Positions 22,430-30,897 of a DNA stretch of 38,603 nt are shown piece by piece. Source of the DNA: Actinomycetota bacterium (GTDB lineage Bacteria > Actinomycetota > Acidimicrobiia > Acidimicrobiales > Ilumatobacteraceae); NCBI GenBank assembly GCA_016213665.1, contig JACQZX010000063.1:1-38603 (forward strand). Reading direction: 5' to 3'. The stretch's first letter is position 1; the number at the start of each line of letters is the position of its first letter. The position numbers and the translations under genes were made by a program. The notes under the pieces were generated by a model. The model searched no databases, had not been told where the DNA came from, and saw only the letters and a list, made by a program, of their open reading frames with translations.

Positions 22430-23585
22430 GATCGAAGAGAATGCAACGCAGCAGCAATGGGGTTTCGACACCCGTGCCATTCACTCGGGCCAGCAACCCG
22501 ATCCGACAACCGGTGCCGTCGTTACCCCGATCAGTCTCAGCACGACGTTCGCGCAGGACGGCGTCGGCAACCACAAGGGCTTCGAATACAGCCGCAGTGG
22601 CAACCCCACGCGTTCCGCCTACGAATCGCAGATCGCAGCGCTGGAAGGTGCCGCCCACGGTCTTGCATTCGCCAGCGGCTTGGCGGCAGAGGACAACGTG
22701 TTGCGCCTGTTCCAGCCCGGCGACCGAGTCTTACTGGGCAACGATGCCTACGGCGGCACCTACCGACTGATCAGCAAGGTGCACACCCACTTGCCGTGGA
22801 CGGCGATAGATCTGCTCGACGTCGACGGCCTCGCGCGTGACTGGCCGCCCGACGCGAAGTTGGTGTGGTTGGAGACGCCCACCAATCCGCTATTGCGATG
22901 CTTCGACATCGAAGCGATCTGCTCGCTCGCCCACGACCGCGGCGCGGTGGTGGTCGTCGACAACACGTTCGCGACGCCGTATCTACAGCAGCCGCTCCCG
23001 CTGGGGGCCGACATCGTCGTGCATTCGGCGACGAAATACCTGGGCGGCCACAGCGACGTTGTCGGTGGCTTCGTTGCCGCCGACGACGACGGGTTGGTGC
23101 AACGGCTGCGTTTCACGCAGAACGCGGCCGGCGCAGTTCCTGCACCGTTCGACTGCTACCTCGCCCTACGCGGCGCCAAGACACTCGCCGTGCGAATGGA
23201 GCGCCATTGCAGCAACGCGCGCGCCATCGTCGATCTATTGGTTGGGCATCACGCGATCGAGCGCGTCCTCTATCCGCAACTACCCGATCACCCCGGCCAC
23301 CGCGCCGCCGCCAAACAGATGCGCGACTTTGGTGGCATGGTCAGCTTCACCCTGCAAGCCGGACGCGATGCTGCGCTGCGCGTGGCGGCCGCGACCGAGT
23401 TGTTCACACTCGGCGAGAGCCTTGGCGCAGTCGAGAGCCTGATCGAGCACCCCGGCCAAATGACCCACGCCTCCGCCGCCGGGTCGCCGCTGGAGGTGCC
23501 CGACAACCTGGTGCGTCTCAGCGTCGGCATCGAAACAGCCGCCGATCTGGTGGCCGACCTCGGCCAAGCCCTCGAACGCGCCTGA
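22422..23585 (+). CDS. metB: Cystathionine gamma-synthase/gamma-lyase
   Basis: 387 residues of the Cys/Met-metabolism PLP family. Motifs: FDTRAIHSGQQPDP at the start, EYSRSGNPTR (about 55-64), the Schiff-base lysine K205 in HSATKYLGGHSD and the C-terminal LGESLGAVESLIEHP with RLSVGIE. It makes cystathionine from activated homoserine and cysteine, or splits it in reverse transsulfuration; sequence alone does not separate the two, and the partner cystathionine beta-synthase favours the lyase direction. The ATG at 22422 lies inside the previous gene, consistent with coupled translation. Confidence 0.9.
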   Translation: MGEIEENATQQQWGFDTRAIHSGQQPDPTTGAVVTPISLSTTFAQDGVGNHKGFEYSRSGNPTRSAYESQIAALEGAAHGLAFASGLAAEDNVLRLFQPGDRVLLGNDAYGGTYRLISKVHTHLPWTAIDLLDVDGLARDWPPDAKLVWLETPTNPLLRCFDIEAICSLAHDRGAVVVVDNTFATPYLQQPLPLGADIVVHSATKYLGGHSDVVGGFVAADDDGLVQRLRFTQNAAGAVPAPFDCYLALRGAKTLAVRMERHCSNARAIVDLLVGHHAIERVLYPQLPDHPGHRAAAKQMRDFGGMVSFTLQAGRDAALRVAAATELFTLGESLGAVESLIEHPGQMTHASAAGSPLEVPDNLVRLSVGIETAADLVADLGQALERA

Positions 23586-23601
23586 ATACACACCAAATCG
23601 G

Positions 23602-23630
23602 TATACAACGATCTCGATAAGTCATACAAT
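23602..23630 (+). promoter_or_regulatory. Promoter of the AbrB/PIN toxin-antitoxin pair
   Basis: TATACA (23602-23607) and TACAAT (23625-23630) are separated by 17 bases and match the -35 and -10 consensus at 4 and 5 of 6 positions. The -10 ends 7 bases before the ATG at 23638, so transcription should begin at that codon. Confidence 0.6.
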
Positions 23631-23637
23631 GGACTTC

Positions 23638-23964
23638 ATGAACGGGGCCACGTACACGACAACCGTGATGAAAGTCTCCCGCAACGGGCAGATCTCGATC
23701 CCGGCTGAGGTACGCAAGCGCTGGAACACCGACCGCGTGATCGTCAGCGACACATCGGCCGGGCTTATTGTTCGGCCCTTCGACCCCGATTTCGTTCGAT
23801 CGCTGATGGGGAAGTATCGCCACTTGGCCACAGAAACCGTCGACGAGGGCCGCCGCGCAGCGCGCGAAGAACAGGCCGAGCGGGAGGACCAACGTGATCG
23901 TGCTCGACGCGTACGCTCTGGAAGCGTTCCTGAATCTGGAGCCGGCGGGTCCGCTCGTCCGTGA
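23638..23964 (+). CDS. AbrB/MazE-fold antitoxin
   Basis: About 108 residues. VMKVSRNGQISIPAEVRKRW followed by DRVIVSDTSAGLIVRPF is the swapped-hairpin AbrB DNA-binding domain (about residues 11-47). A helical, charged tail (EEQAEREDQRDRARR) would bind the toxin. There are ATGs at 23629, 23638 and 23668; the promoter spacing favours 23638. The frame runs 71 bases into the toxin gene, a long overlap for such pairs, and the last 25 residues look like non-native Gly/Ser/Arg sequence. Confidence 0.75.
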   Translation: MNGATYTTTVMKVSRNGQISIPAEVRKRWNTDRVIVSDTSAGLIVRPFDPDFVRSLMGKYRHLATETVDEGRRAAREEQAEREDQRDRARRVRSGSVPESGAGGSARP

Positions 23965-24337
23965 CCTGATTCTGTCGGGCGAACAGATACTGATCACTGC
24001 GGTCAATCTCGCTGAGACGGCGGATCGGATGATCAGGTTGAACGGCTCTACTCGCGACGAACTCGAGAGCGACGTGCTCGGTCTCGGCGTCACCGTCACC
24101 AGTGTTGACGCCACCGTTGGCTTTGATGCCGCGGCGCTACGCGCCAGTCACTATCACCGCGGCCGCCGAGCCGTCAGCCTGGCCGACTGTTGCGCAGCCG
24201 CGCTCGCTCTCGATCGCGATGCGCTGCTCGTTTCCAGCGATCCGGCACTCCTCGGATTGATGCACGACGAAGGTGGCCACTACCAGGCGTTGCCGGACAG
24301 CAGTGGCCGGGTGTGGTCGCGAGCAATCAAGGATTGA
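23894..24337 (+). CDS. PIN-domain toxin paired with an AbrB-type antitoxin
   Basis: 147 residues. The PIN acidic residues are in place: D5 in MIVLDAYALE, E41 in VNLAET, D98 in SLADCCAAAL and D116 in VSSDPALL. This is a second toxin with the same fold as the one at 16901, but with a different antitoxin family. The start is a GTG preceded by GGGAGG at 23882-23887, a strong site inside the antitoxin coding region. It should act as an RNase. It converges with the amine oxidase gene. Confidence 0.85.
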   Translation: MIVLDAYALEAFLNLEPAGPLVRDLILSGEQILITAVNLAETADRMIRLNGSTRDELESDVLGLGVTVTSVDATVGFDAAALRASHYHRGRRAVSLADCCAAALALDRDALLVSSDPALLGLMHDEGGHYQALPDSSGRVWSRAIKD

Positions 24338-24343
24338 CGAAGT

Positions 24344-25585
24344 TCACAGACCAGTCGTAATCGCCTGAGCGACGCGCCGGCCGCTGCGCAGAGCGCCTTC
24401 CATGTACCCGACGAAGCCGTCGACATGTTCACCGGCAAGCCACATCGCGCCGTGACGCGCGTGCAGAGCATCCTGAGCAGCAGTCCACTGTCCGCGACCG
24501 AAGCAGGCGTAAGTGCCCAGGCTGTGTCGGTCGTTGGTCCAGTCGGTGACCACTCTCTCGCCGGCAAGGCCCTTGGCACCAGGGAAGACCCGATCTATCT
24601 CGCGCACCAGTTGGTCGGGAGCTTCCGGCAACGACACGAAGGCTGCACCGTCGTGTGAGGCAAGCAGATTGGTCAGCACGCCCGTGTCACCGGGTTGGTC
24701 GTCGGTGGTCTCCCACAATTGCCCCCACACGCGGTCACTCATCACCGTGCCGTTGCGTGCGTAGTCGCGCCAGATGCGACGCTCGAATTGCACGCTGATC
24801 TTGCCGCCGACTCCGTAGCCGATGGCGCGCAACTCCGCGGGACAATCGGACCACAGTCGCGAAAGAACTGGCAACGGCACGGCAGCAACGAGAGCGTCGG
24901 CAGTGTGCACCACCCCATCGACCATCGCCACCGAACCGTTCGCGGCATCGATCGACTGCACGGCCGAACGCAGCCGAACAGAATCGCCCAGGCGTGCCGC
25001 CAGGCCGACGGCGAGTTGATCGTTGCCACCGACCACGCGGTGGCGCTCACGCAGTGGCTGCTGCTGCCGGCTGGCGACCTGTGCAGCAAAACACTGGCTG
25101 ACTTCGTCGGGGGGCAGCATGAACTCGGTTCGGATGTCGCGACCGATCACCAACCGCGAGATTGCCGAGAGCGACAACACGCTCATCACGTCCGCGAGCG
25201 TCCCACCCTCGAATTCCATCGTCGGGCTCAGCGCTGCGACGGCGTTGTCCCAGCGGGCGATGTGGTCGGTGAGGAGCGGTTGCAAATTCATCGGCACCGC
25301 TCGGCCACCGGCGTCGACGAGTGTGGCTTTGGAGTCGATACCACCGTCGCGTTCGGTGAGTTGCAAGCCGAGTTCCTCCGCCACCCCCCGGACTGCGGTG
25401 TGGTTGCCATCGATGAACTCTGCACCGCGCTCGGCAGTCTGGCCGTTGGAGAAGCGATGACTGAACACGCGACCGCCGACTCTGTCGCGTGCTTCGAGCA
25501 CTACAACTTCGGCACCTGACTGTCGCAGAGCGGTCGCGGCCGAGAGGCCGGCGAGACCGGCTCCGATGACGACGACATCGGCCAT
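24344..25585 (-). CDS. Flavin-containing amine oxidase (monoamine oxidase-like)
   Basis: 413 residues. The N-terminal FAD-binding GxGxxG motif is VVIGAGLAGLSAATAL, followed by EARDRVGGRV and the RGAEFIDGNH segment of the family. The C-terminal FAD motif is WLAGEHVDGFVGYMEGALRSGRRVA. It should oxidise an amine or a related C-N bond with O2. Substrate is unknown. It is the last gene of a four-gene run and begins 13 bases after the RNase HII stop, so it probably depends on that transcript. Confidence 0.87.
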   Translation of the reverse strand: MADVVVIGAGLAGLSAATALRQSGAEVVVLEARDRVGGRVFSHRFSNGQTAERGAEFIDGNHTAVRGVAEELGLQLTERDGGIDSKATLVDAGGRAVPMNLQPLLTDHIARWDNAVAALSPTMEFEGGTLADVMSVLSLSAISRLVIGRDIRTEFMLPPDEVSQCFAAQVASRQQQPLRERHRVVGGNDQLAVGLAARLGDSVRLRSAVQSIDAANGSVAMVDGVVHTADALVAAVPLPVLSRLWSDCPAELRAIGYGVGGKISVQFERRIWRDYARNGTVMSDRVWGQLWETTDDQPGDTGVLTNLLASHDGAAFVSLPEAPDQLVREIDRVFPGAKGLAGERVVTDWTNDRHSLGTYACFGRGQWTAAQDALHARHGAMWLAGEHVDGFVGYMEGALRSGRRVAQAITTGL

Positions 25586-25598
25586 CAGCGCAGCGCCA

Positions 25599-26282
25599 TC
25601 AGAAAAGCGTGGGGTGTTCGAGCTTCGAGGCAGGCCCCAGCTCGCGCGGCACGCCCGGCCAGGGCACGAAGTGATCCATGAATACCCACGTACGACGATG
25701 AATCGCCGAGGGGCCGTAACCCTGTAACGCCGTCTTGTGTAGGGGGCACGGATAGCCCTTGTTGGTGTCGAAGCCCCAATGCGGGAAGTCTTCCGCCGCT
25801 GCGCGCATCTGTCGATCGCGAGTGACCTTGGCGAGAATGCTGGCGGCGGCCACCGAGAGGCACAACCGGTCGGCCCTGACCCTCATCTCCACCTTGGCAA
25901 CGCAAGGTGTGACGAAGTTCCAGCTGCCATCGACAACGGCCACGTCGGGCCTAACACCCAGTGACTCGATGGCGCGTCGCGCGGCCAACTTCTGTGCGGC
26001 CGACATTCCCAATTCGTCGCACTCTTGCTGACTGGCAGCGCCAACCGCCCACGCGTCACACCACGCGGCGATGCGATCGAACAGAAACTCACGGTTGGGT
26101 TCGGTGAGTAACTTGGAGTCGCGCACGCCGTTCACTCGTTTCTCGCGTGGCAGCACCGCCGCACCAACCATCAGCGGACCCGCCCAGGCGCCACGGCCGA
26201 CCTCGTCGATGCCGACGACTACGTGGTGACCGGCAGCCCACAATTCCTTTTCGATGGTGCGTGACGGCGCGCGCCCGGCCAT
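25599..26282 (-). CDS. rnhB: Ribonuclease HII
   Basis: 227 residues. The active site is clear: D26-E27 in GIDEVGRG, D55 in VRDSKLL and D118 in AVVDGSW, with SVAAASILAKVTRDR further on. It removes ribonucleotides and RNA primers from DNA. The frame is open to 26588, but the ATG at 26282 overlaps the selD stop by one base and matches the family length. The rnhB-selD link appears to be transcriptional only; no functional tie is evident. Confidence 0.93.
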   Translation of the reverse strand: MAGRAPSRTIEKELWAAGHHVVVGIDEVGRGAWAGPLMVGAAVLPREKRVNGVRDSKLLTEPNREFLFDRIAAWCDAWAVGAASQQECDELGMSAAQKLAARRAIESLGVRPDVAVVDGSWNFVTPCVAKVEMRVRADRLCLSVAAASILAKVTRDRQMRAAAEDFPHWGFDTNKGYPCPLHKTALQGYGPSAIHRRTWVFMDHFVPWPGVPRELGPASKLEHPTLF

Positions 26283-27310
26283 CAGAGCAACACGAGGGCG
26301 GCGGGACCAGCAGCGACCTCGCCGACTCGCCACCAACCATCGCTGAGCACGGCTGCGGAGCTTGGATCGACCGCCGCCAGCAGGCCACCAGAAGTTTGCG
26401 GGTCCATGCAGAGTGCCTCGCCGGCGGCACTCGCTGTCGATCGAACGTGCGACTGGACATATTCGCGGTTGCGCGCATCGCCTCCTGTGCGGATTCCGCG
26501 GGTGGCAGCTTCCCGCGCTCCGGGGTAGGCAACGATGCCGTCGGTGTGCACAATCACCTGCACATTGCCGCGCTCGGCCATCTCCCACCCGTGCCCGGCA
26601 AGGCCATAGCCGGTAACGTCGGTGACGGCGTGAACGGCGGCTCCCAGCGCCTGCAACTCCTCGGAAGCAACCCGGTTCAGTCGCCGCATACCGGCTATCG
26701 CCGCGGCTTTGTCCGCTTGCGACCCCGCAGCCAGCGCCAGCCCTGTACCGATCGGCTTGCTGAGTATCAGCACGTCACCGGCAAGCGCACCGCCCTTGCG
26801 AAAGACGCGCTGTGGATGCACGACCCCTTGCACCGCCAGGCCGAAGATCGGTTCCGGGTTGCGGATGGTGTGGCCACCGGCAATCGTGCCGCCTGCCTCG
26901 GCGACGACGAGCGCGGCTGCCTCGAAGATGGCCGTGATCGCGTCGCGGGGGAAGTGTTCCGGAAAGGCGGCGACGTTGACCGCGACTACGACGCGCCCAC
27001 CCATTGCGAAAACGTCGCTGCACGCGTTGGCCGCTGCGATCGCCCCGAAGTCGGCGGGGTGATCGACCAGTGGCGGGAAGAAGTCGGTAGTGCTCACCAG
27101 CGCGACGTCGGGCGACACCTGGTAGATCGCGGCATCGTCGAACGGTGCCAACCCGACGAGCAATGACGGGTCGGCACCTGCGGGCATGTCGCGCACCAAA
27201 TCGGAGAGCAGCGAAGCCCCCCACTTGGCGGCGCAGCCGCCACACGACGTCCACTCGGTCAGGCGCAGGTCGGCGAACTGATCGACCAAATCCTGAGAGC
27301 GAAGATCCAT
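26282..27310 (-). CDS. selD: Selenide, water dikinase (selenophosphate synthetase)
   Basis: 342 residues. The N-terminal active motif is TSCGGCAAKWG, with C26 and K29 in the Cys-x-x-Lys positions of E. coli C17/K20. Metal and ATP residues follow in LAPFDDAAIY, STTDFFPPLVDHPADFG, AANACSDVFAMGG and VTDVTGYGLAGH. It makes selenophosphate from selenide and ATP for selenocysteine, selenouridine or selenium-containing molybdenum enzymes. No selA, selB, mnmH or selenocysteine tRNA gene was seen in the window, but an SsnA-like protein and a candidate selenium-dependent hydroxylase were. A TAGGCT hexamer lies 6 bases before the ATG. Confidence 0.92.
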   Translation of the reverse strand: MDLRSQDLVDQFADLRLTEWTSCGGCAAKWGASLLSDLVRDMPAGADPSLLVGLAPFDDAAIYQVSPDVALVSTTDFFPPLVDHPADFGAIAAANACSDVFAMGGRVVVAVNVAAFPEHFPRDAITAIFEAAALVVAEAGGTIAGGHTIRNPEPIFGLAVQGVVHPQRVFRKGGALAGDVLILSKPIGTGLALAAGSQADKAAAIAGMRRLNRVASEELQALGAAVHAVTDVTGYGLAGHGWEMAERGNVQVIVHTDGIVAYPGAREAATRGIRTGGDARNREYVQSHVRSTASAAGEALCMDPQTSGGLLAAVDPSSAAVLSDGWWRVGEVAAGPAALVLL

Positions 27311-27316
27311 GGGGGA

Positions 27317-27322
27317 AGCCTA
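27317..27322 (-). promoter_or_regulatory. Putative -10 (TAGGCT) of selD
   Basis: TAGGCT on the minus strand lies 6 bases before the selD ATG at 27310 and overlaps the end of the diiron-protein gene, so selD may have its own leaderless promoter. Confidence 0.35.
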
Positions 27323-28198
27323 CGGTGTCGGTACGTATTGAATTGGGCCGCACACCTCCCTCGTCGAATCCTGACGTTCGGGCGGGGTGGGTACCGCACC
27401 CTCGGCAGCGATGACATGCGCGGTGGCCTTGCGAATCGCGGAGCGCACCAAGTTGAGTCCGGCTAGTCCGGGGAGCGCGTCGATGCGGTCCTCGACGCGA
27501 TCGACCAACTCCGTCCCCTCACCCGCCCCGAAGAGGTAGGCGGTGGTGAACGACGTCTCGATCTTGGGCACGTCGCCACTGCCAACGACATCCCATTGAT
27601 GACGTAGGAACCAACGGGTCACCTTTTGGGCACGACGATCCGCGAGCAAGTCACGGGCATAGCTCGCGTAGTAGCCGGCATGGCGACCCTCCTGGCGCAT
27701 GATGCGCCCGAGTAGCTCGGTGAGCGTCGGATGATCGGCGATCCGGGAGAGGCGGCTGTACCCCGCTTGGGCCGTCCACTCGTTGATCGCTCCCCACGTC
27801 ATGTGCACCGCCGGGAACTTGCGCACAGCGGACCCGAGCGACCAGAAAACGAGCGGACTCCACGACAGCGCGCGCTTGTTGAGCTGCCGCATCGACTTCA
27901 GCCGCGGGTCGTGCGCGGGCCGGTCGTGCGCCGCCAACACTTGTCCGAGCGCCTGCCCGTGCCAGTACTCCTCATAGTTCCACAGTGTCAAGAAGGCAGT
28001 GAATTGTGGGTCCTGCCATGCCGGTGTAACCAGCAGCTCCCGCAGGTAAAGCACAGTCTGATACTCGATGTCGTGCATATAGGTCAGGCACCGCAGCACA
28101 TCGGGGTGGAGTGGATTGCGCCGGAAGGATTCGAAGTCGAGGTCGTCGGTGCGGAGTCGACCCCCTTGCTCCTGGAATTTCTCGATCGATATCGCCAT
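27320..28198 (-). CDS. Ferritin-like diiron protein, acyl-ACP desaturase-like
   Basis: 292 residues, mostly helical. Candidate diiron ligands follow the two-Glu-x-x-His pattern: E45 in DIEYQT, WNYEEYWHGQ (E76 and H80 region), INEWTA and RQEGRHAGYY. The spacing resembles actinobacterial acyl-ACP desaturase-like proteins, which would place a double bond or hydroxylate an acyl chain, but the sequence match is loose and a simple ferritin-like role is possible. It is the first gene of the selD run; its stop is 9 bases before the selD start. Upstream bases 28199-28267 contain no clear promoter. Confidence 0.6.
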   Translation of the reverse strand: MAISIEKFQEQGGRLRTDDLDFESFRRNPLHPDVLRCLTYMHDIEYQTVLYLRELLVTPAWQDPQFTAFLTLWNYEEYWHGQALGQVLAAHDRPAHDPRLKSMRQLNKRALSWSPLVFWSLGSAVRKFPAVHMTWGAINEWTAQAGYSRLSRIADHPTLTELLGRIMRQEGRHAGYYASYARDLLADRRAQKVTRWFLRHQWDVVGSGDVPKIETSFTTAYLFGAGEGTELVDRVEDRIDALPGLAGLNLVRSAIRKATAHVIAAEGAVPTPPERQDSTREVCGPIQYVPTP

Positions 28199-28267
28199 AT
28201 GTCTTGTTCGCAGCTGATCGAGGACTGGATCGCCCCTTACCCTTGAATTGTTCGGACCTACTCTGGA

Positions 28268-29077
28268 CTAGGACGAGGCGCCCCCGTAGCGACGAAGCCC
28301 CCGCTGCCAGAACCAACGAGACAACGCCAACAGCACGACCGTGGTAGCGCCCGCCACGGTGACTGCTTGCCAGGTGAGCCGACCGGTGACCGCCTCCGAC
28401 GGCACGGTGACCGCAAATGCCAGCGGCACCAGGAAGGTCAGGCCGTACTTCAGCCAGCCCGGATAGATACCCACGGGGTACTGGCCGGCGCGGTACACGC
28501 CGTCGAACAGCTCCTGCACCTCGTTCATGCGTACCAACCAGAACGAGGCGGAAGCCAGCATTAGCCAGAAGCAGTAGATCGCCACCAAGCCGATGGCCAA
28601 GATGCCGACAAACGCTACGATCGCCTGCCAGCCAACCCCGTCACCGATCTGTATTAGGGCAATCACGAGCACGATAAGTCCCACCCCCACATCGGTGAGT
28701 TGCCAGAGCCGCACATCGCGCACACTCACCAGGACCTGTGCGTCGGCAGGCTTGGTGAGTGCAAAGTCGAGCCTGCCCTCGCGTACGTCTTCCACGACTC
28801 GCTGCATGTTGGGTTGAATGACTGAACGAATCATCCCACCGACGATGGTGAACACGCCCATCACCGCCAACAGCTGTGGTCGGGTCCAGCCGCCCAAGTC
28901 GTCGGTCTGCGAGAACACAAGTGCGAGCGCGGTCAGTCCCGTGGCGATCGTGAGCAGCGATTGCACGAGTTGAATGAAGAAGTTGACTCGATACTGCACC
29001 TCGTTCATCACGCCAACCCGTAAGAACGTCAGCGCCAGACGGGCGGCACCGGTGCGATGTGGGTCGCGTCCCTGCAT
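28268..29077 (-). CDS. ABC-2 type exporter permease (second subunit)
   Basis: 269 residues with about six hydrophobic segments. The N-terminal FLRVGVMNEVQYRVNFFIQ and the VREGRLDFALTKPADAQ loop are typical of the PF06182-type (ABC2_membrane_6) permeases that come in pairs. The frame is open to 29752, but the upstream part is antisense to the first permease. The ATG at 29077 overlaps that gene's stop by one base. Substrate is unknown. Confidence 0.83.
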   Translation of the reverse strand: MQGRDPHRTGAARLALTFLRVGVMNEVQYRVNFFIQLVQSLLTIATGLTALALVFSQTDDLGGWTRPQLLAVMGVFTIVGGMIRSVIQPNMQRVVEDVREGRLDFALTKPADAQVLVSVRDVRLWQLTDVGVGLIVLVIALIQIGDGVGWQAIVAFVGILAIGLVAIYCFWLMLASASFWLVRMNEVQELFDGVYRAGQYPVGIYPGWLKYGLTFLVPLAFAVTVPSEAVTGRLTWQAVTVAGATTVVLLALSRWFWQRGLRRYGGASS

Positions 29078-29910
29078 CAGCCACCCACCGAACTGAACCT
29101 CGCCACCGCGCGCCGCCACACCATCGCAACGAGCAGCGTGCCGACACCGATCCACAAAGACTGCATCGCTAGACCTTCTAACAACTCCCGTTGCGTTATC
29201 GGGCCGGTGAGCGAGGTAATTGGGAAGGCGAACGTCCAGCGGAAGGGGAACGCCCACGACAGCTGTTGCGCCCACTTCGGCATCAGCTGCATCGGCACCA
29301 GCCGACCGGAAAGCAGTAGTTCGGAGAGGAAGTACGCCTCGTAGATCGCGCTGGCGCGCGTCGTCCAGAACGTGATCAGCCCCAGCGCCCATAGAACGAG
29401 CGACCGGATCAAGTAAGCGCCCCAGATCGCGAAGAAGAAGACGACGCACTGCAGCACCGATGGATCCAGTGACGGATGGAACACCAGGGCAAGCGCCAGC
29501 GCGATCGGTAACCAGAGGATGATCACGACCACCTTGCCCCCGGCGAACTCGCCCAGGTCGTAATGGATCGGATGAACTGGCTTCAAGAGTTGCGATGCGA
29601 AGTTGCCCTCTTTGATGCGCCATTCCCAAAAGAACGGCGCGAACACGATATTGACGTTGCGCACCAACATCCACACGATGTAGTACGCCGCGAAGGTGCC
29701 GGGGGTGAAACCCTGCACCGAGCCGCCATGGCTGCGAGCAATTGTGCTCCACACGACGAGGTAGATCACCGGTTCGACAATCATGCCGATCATGTAGAAA
29801 TACGTGGCAGCGCGGTACTGAAATTGGGTGATGATCGACGTTCGCATCAGCGTCAGGTACATCGAGACCATCGCGTGAGGCTTGCTCTCCTCCGCCATCG
29901 GCCTAGTCAT
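29077..29910 (-). CDS. ABC-2 type exporter permease (first subunit)
   Basis: 277 residues with six predicted membrane segments. YLTLMRTSIITQFQYRAATYFYMIG and the EWRIKEGNFASQLLKPVHP loop match the same permease family as its downstream partner, so the two form a heterodimer. Its start overlaps the ATPase stop by 4 bases (ATGA). The complex would export a lipid, drug or polysaccharide-like substrate; there is no biosynthetic gene near enough to say which. Confidence 0.83.
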   Translation of the reverse strand: MTRPMAEESKPHAMVSMYLTLMRTSIITQFQYRAATYFYMIGMIVEPVIYLVVWSTIARSHGGSVQGFTPGTFAAYYIVWMLVRNVNIVFAPFFWEWRIKEGNFASQLLKPVHPIHYDLGEFAGGKVVVIILWLPIALALALVFHPSLDPSVLQCVVFFFAIWGAYLIRSLVLWALGLITFWTTRASAIYEAYFLSELLLSGRLVPMQLMPKWAQQLSWAFPFRWTFAFPITSLTGPITQRELLEGLAMQSLWIGVGTLLVAMVWRRAVARFSSVGG

Positions 29911-30857
29911 GGCCGCTGCTCAGACGAGAACAGCCGCTCTATCAAATCTTCGATCGGGGGATCCTCGATCGTCAGATCCACGACGTCGCGCTCGCCCAGT
30001 AACTTGCTCGTCGCGGCAGCGATTTCACTACGCGCCGCGCTCACTTTCACTTCCTCGCCATCGGCCAGGCGGGCAGTAATCGTTTTGTCCAAGGAGAAAC
30101 GATCGGCAAGCGACGCCAACTCCCCGTCGAACAAGATGCGACCGTGGTGAATAACGATCACCCGCTTGCACAGTGCCTGCACGTCGGCCATGTAGTGGCT
30201 GGTGAGCATGACGGTCGCTTCGTAGCGCTGGTTGTAGTCGGCAACGAAGGTCCTGATGCGTTTCTGCATCGTGATATCGAGTCCGATTGTCGGCTCGTCG
30301 AGGAACAGCACCTTCGGTTGGTGCAACAGCGACCCGGCAATTTCCACTTTCATCCGTTCGCCGAGCGAGAGGTTGCGTACGGGTTTGTTGACGAGGTCGC
30401 CGAGGTCGAGCAGTTCGATCATTTCATCGCGTAACCGGACGAAGTCGGCTCGCGGAATGCGGTAGATCGCACGGTTGAGCTCGAAGGAGTCCATCGCCGG
30501 TAGATCCCACTGCAGCTGGTTGCGGTTGCCCATCACCAGGGTGATCTGGCGAAGCAACGCGGCGGGCCGCGCGCGCGGCTCGAACCCTAGGACACTGCAG
30601 CGGCCACTTGTGGGGTGCAACAATCCCGACAGCAGCTTTAAGGTTGTCGTCTTGCCCGCACCATTGGGGCCGAGAAAGCCGACCACCTCGCCGGCTTGAA
30701 TGCTGAACGAAACTCCGTCGACGGCTGCAACGTCGCGTGTCTCCCGGTGGAACAGACTGCTTAGCGACGCTTTCAACCCTGCTTCACGCACGGGCACCTT
30801 GAACGTCTTACAGAGGTCTTCCACAACCACACCGGATTCCGCGGACGGTTGTTGCAT
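29907..30857 (-). CDS. ABC transporter ATP-binding subunit
   Basis: 316 residues. Walker A GPNGAGKTT is at about 68-76, the signature is the variant LSLGERMK (in place of LSGGQ), Walker B is VLFLDEPTIGLD and the switch His lies in TSHYMADV. The Glu-containing LSLGE signature is common in this exporter subclass. The frame can start at GTG 30860 or ATG 30857; a TAGCCT hexamer 6 bases before 30857 favours the ATG. It is followed by two permease genes, forming a complete exporter. Confidence 0.92.
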   Translation of the reverse strand: MQQPSAESGVVVEDLCKTFKVPVREAGLKASLSSLFHRETRDVAAVDGVSFSIQAGEVVGFLGPNGAGKTTTLKLLSGLLHPTSGRCSVLGFEPRARPAALLRQITLVMGNRNQLQWDLPAMDSFELNRAIYRIPRADFVRLRDEMIELLDLGDLVNKPVRNLSLGERMKVEIAGSLLHQPKVLFLDEPTIGLDITMQKRIRTFVADYNQRYEATVMLTSHYMADVQALCKRVIVIHHGRILFDGELASLADRFSLDKTITARLADGEEVKVSAARSEIAAATSKLLGERDVVDLTIEDPPIEDLIERLFSSEQRP

Positions 30858-30863
30858 CACGTC

Positions 30864-30869
30864 AGGCTA
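30864..30869 (-). promoter_or_regulatory. Putative -10 (TAGCCT) of the ABC exporter operon
   Basis: TAGCCT on the minus strand lies 6 bases before the ATG at 30857, in the 40-base gap after the upstream gene. Confidence 0.4.
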
Positions 30870-30897
30870 GATAATCGAACATCCACCTACGCCGGTA

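Noticed and set aside
23200-23580. Possible CRISPR or tRNA signals
   Set aside because: No regularly spaced repeats and no cloverleaf-like sequence were seen here or elsewhere in the window.
26147-27166. 339-codon plus-strand frame
   Set aside because: Antisense to selD, whose active-site motifs are intact.
30874-30890. TCGAAC half-site near the ABC exporter promoter as a LexA box
   Set aside because: The second half does not match, so it is only a half-site.
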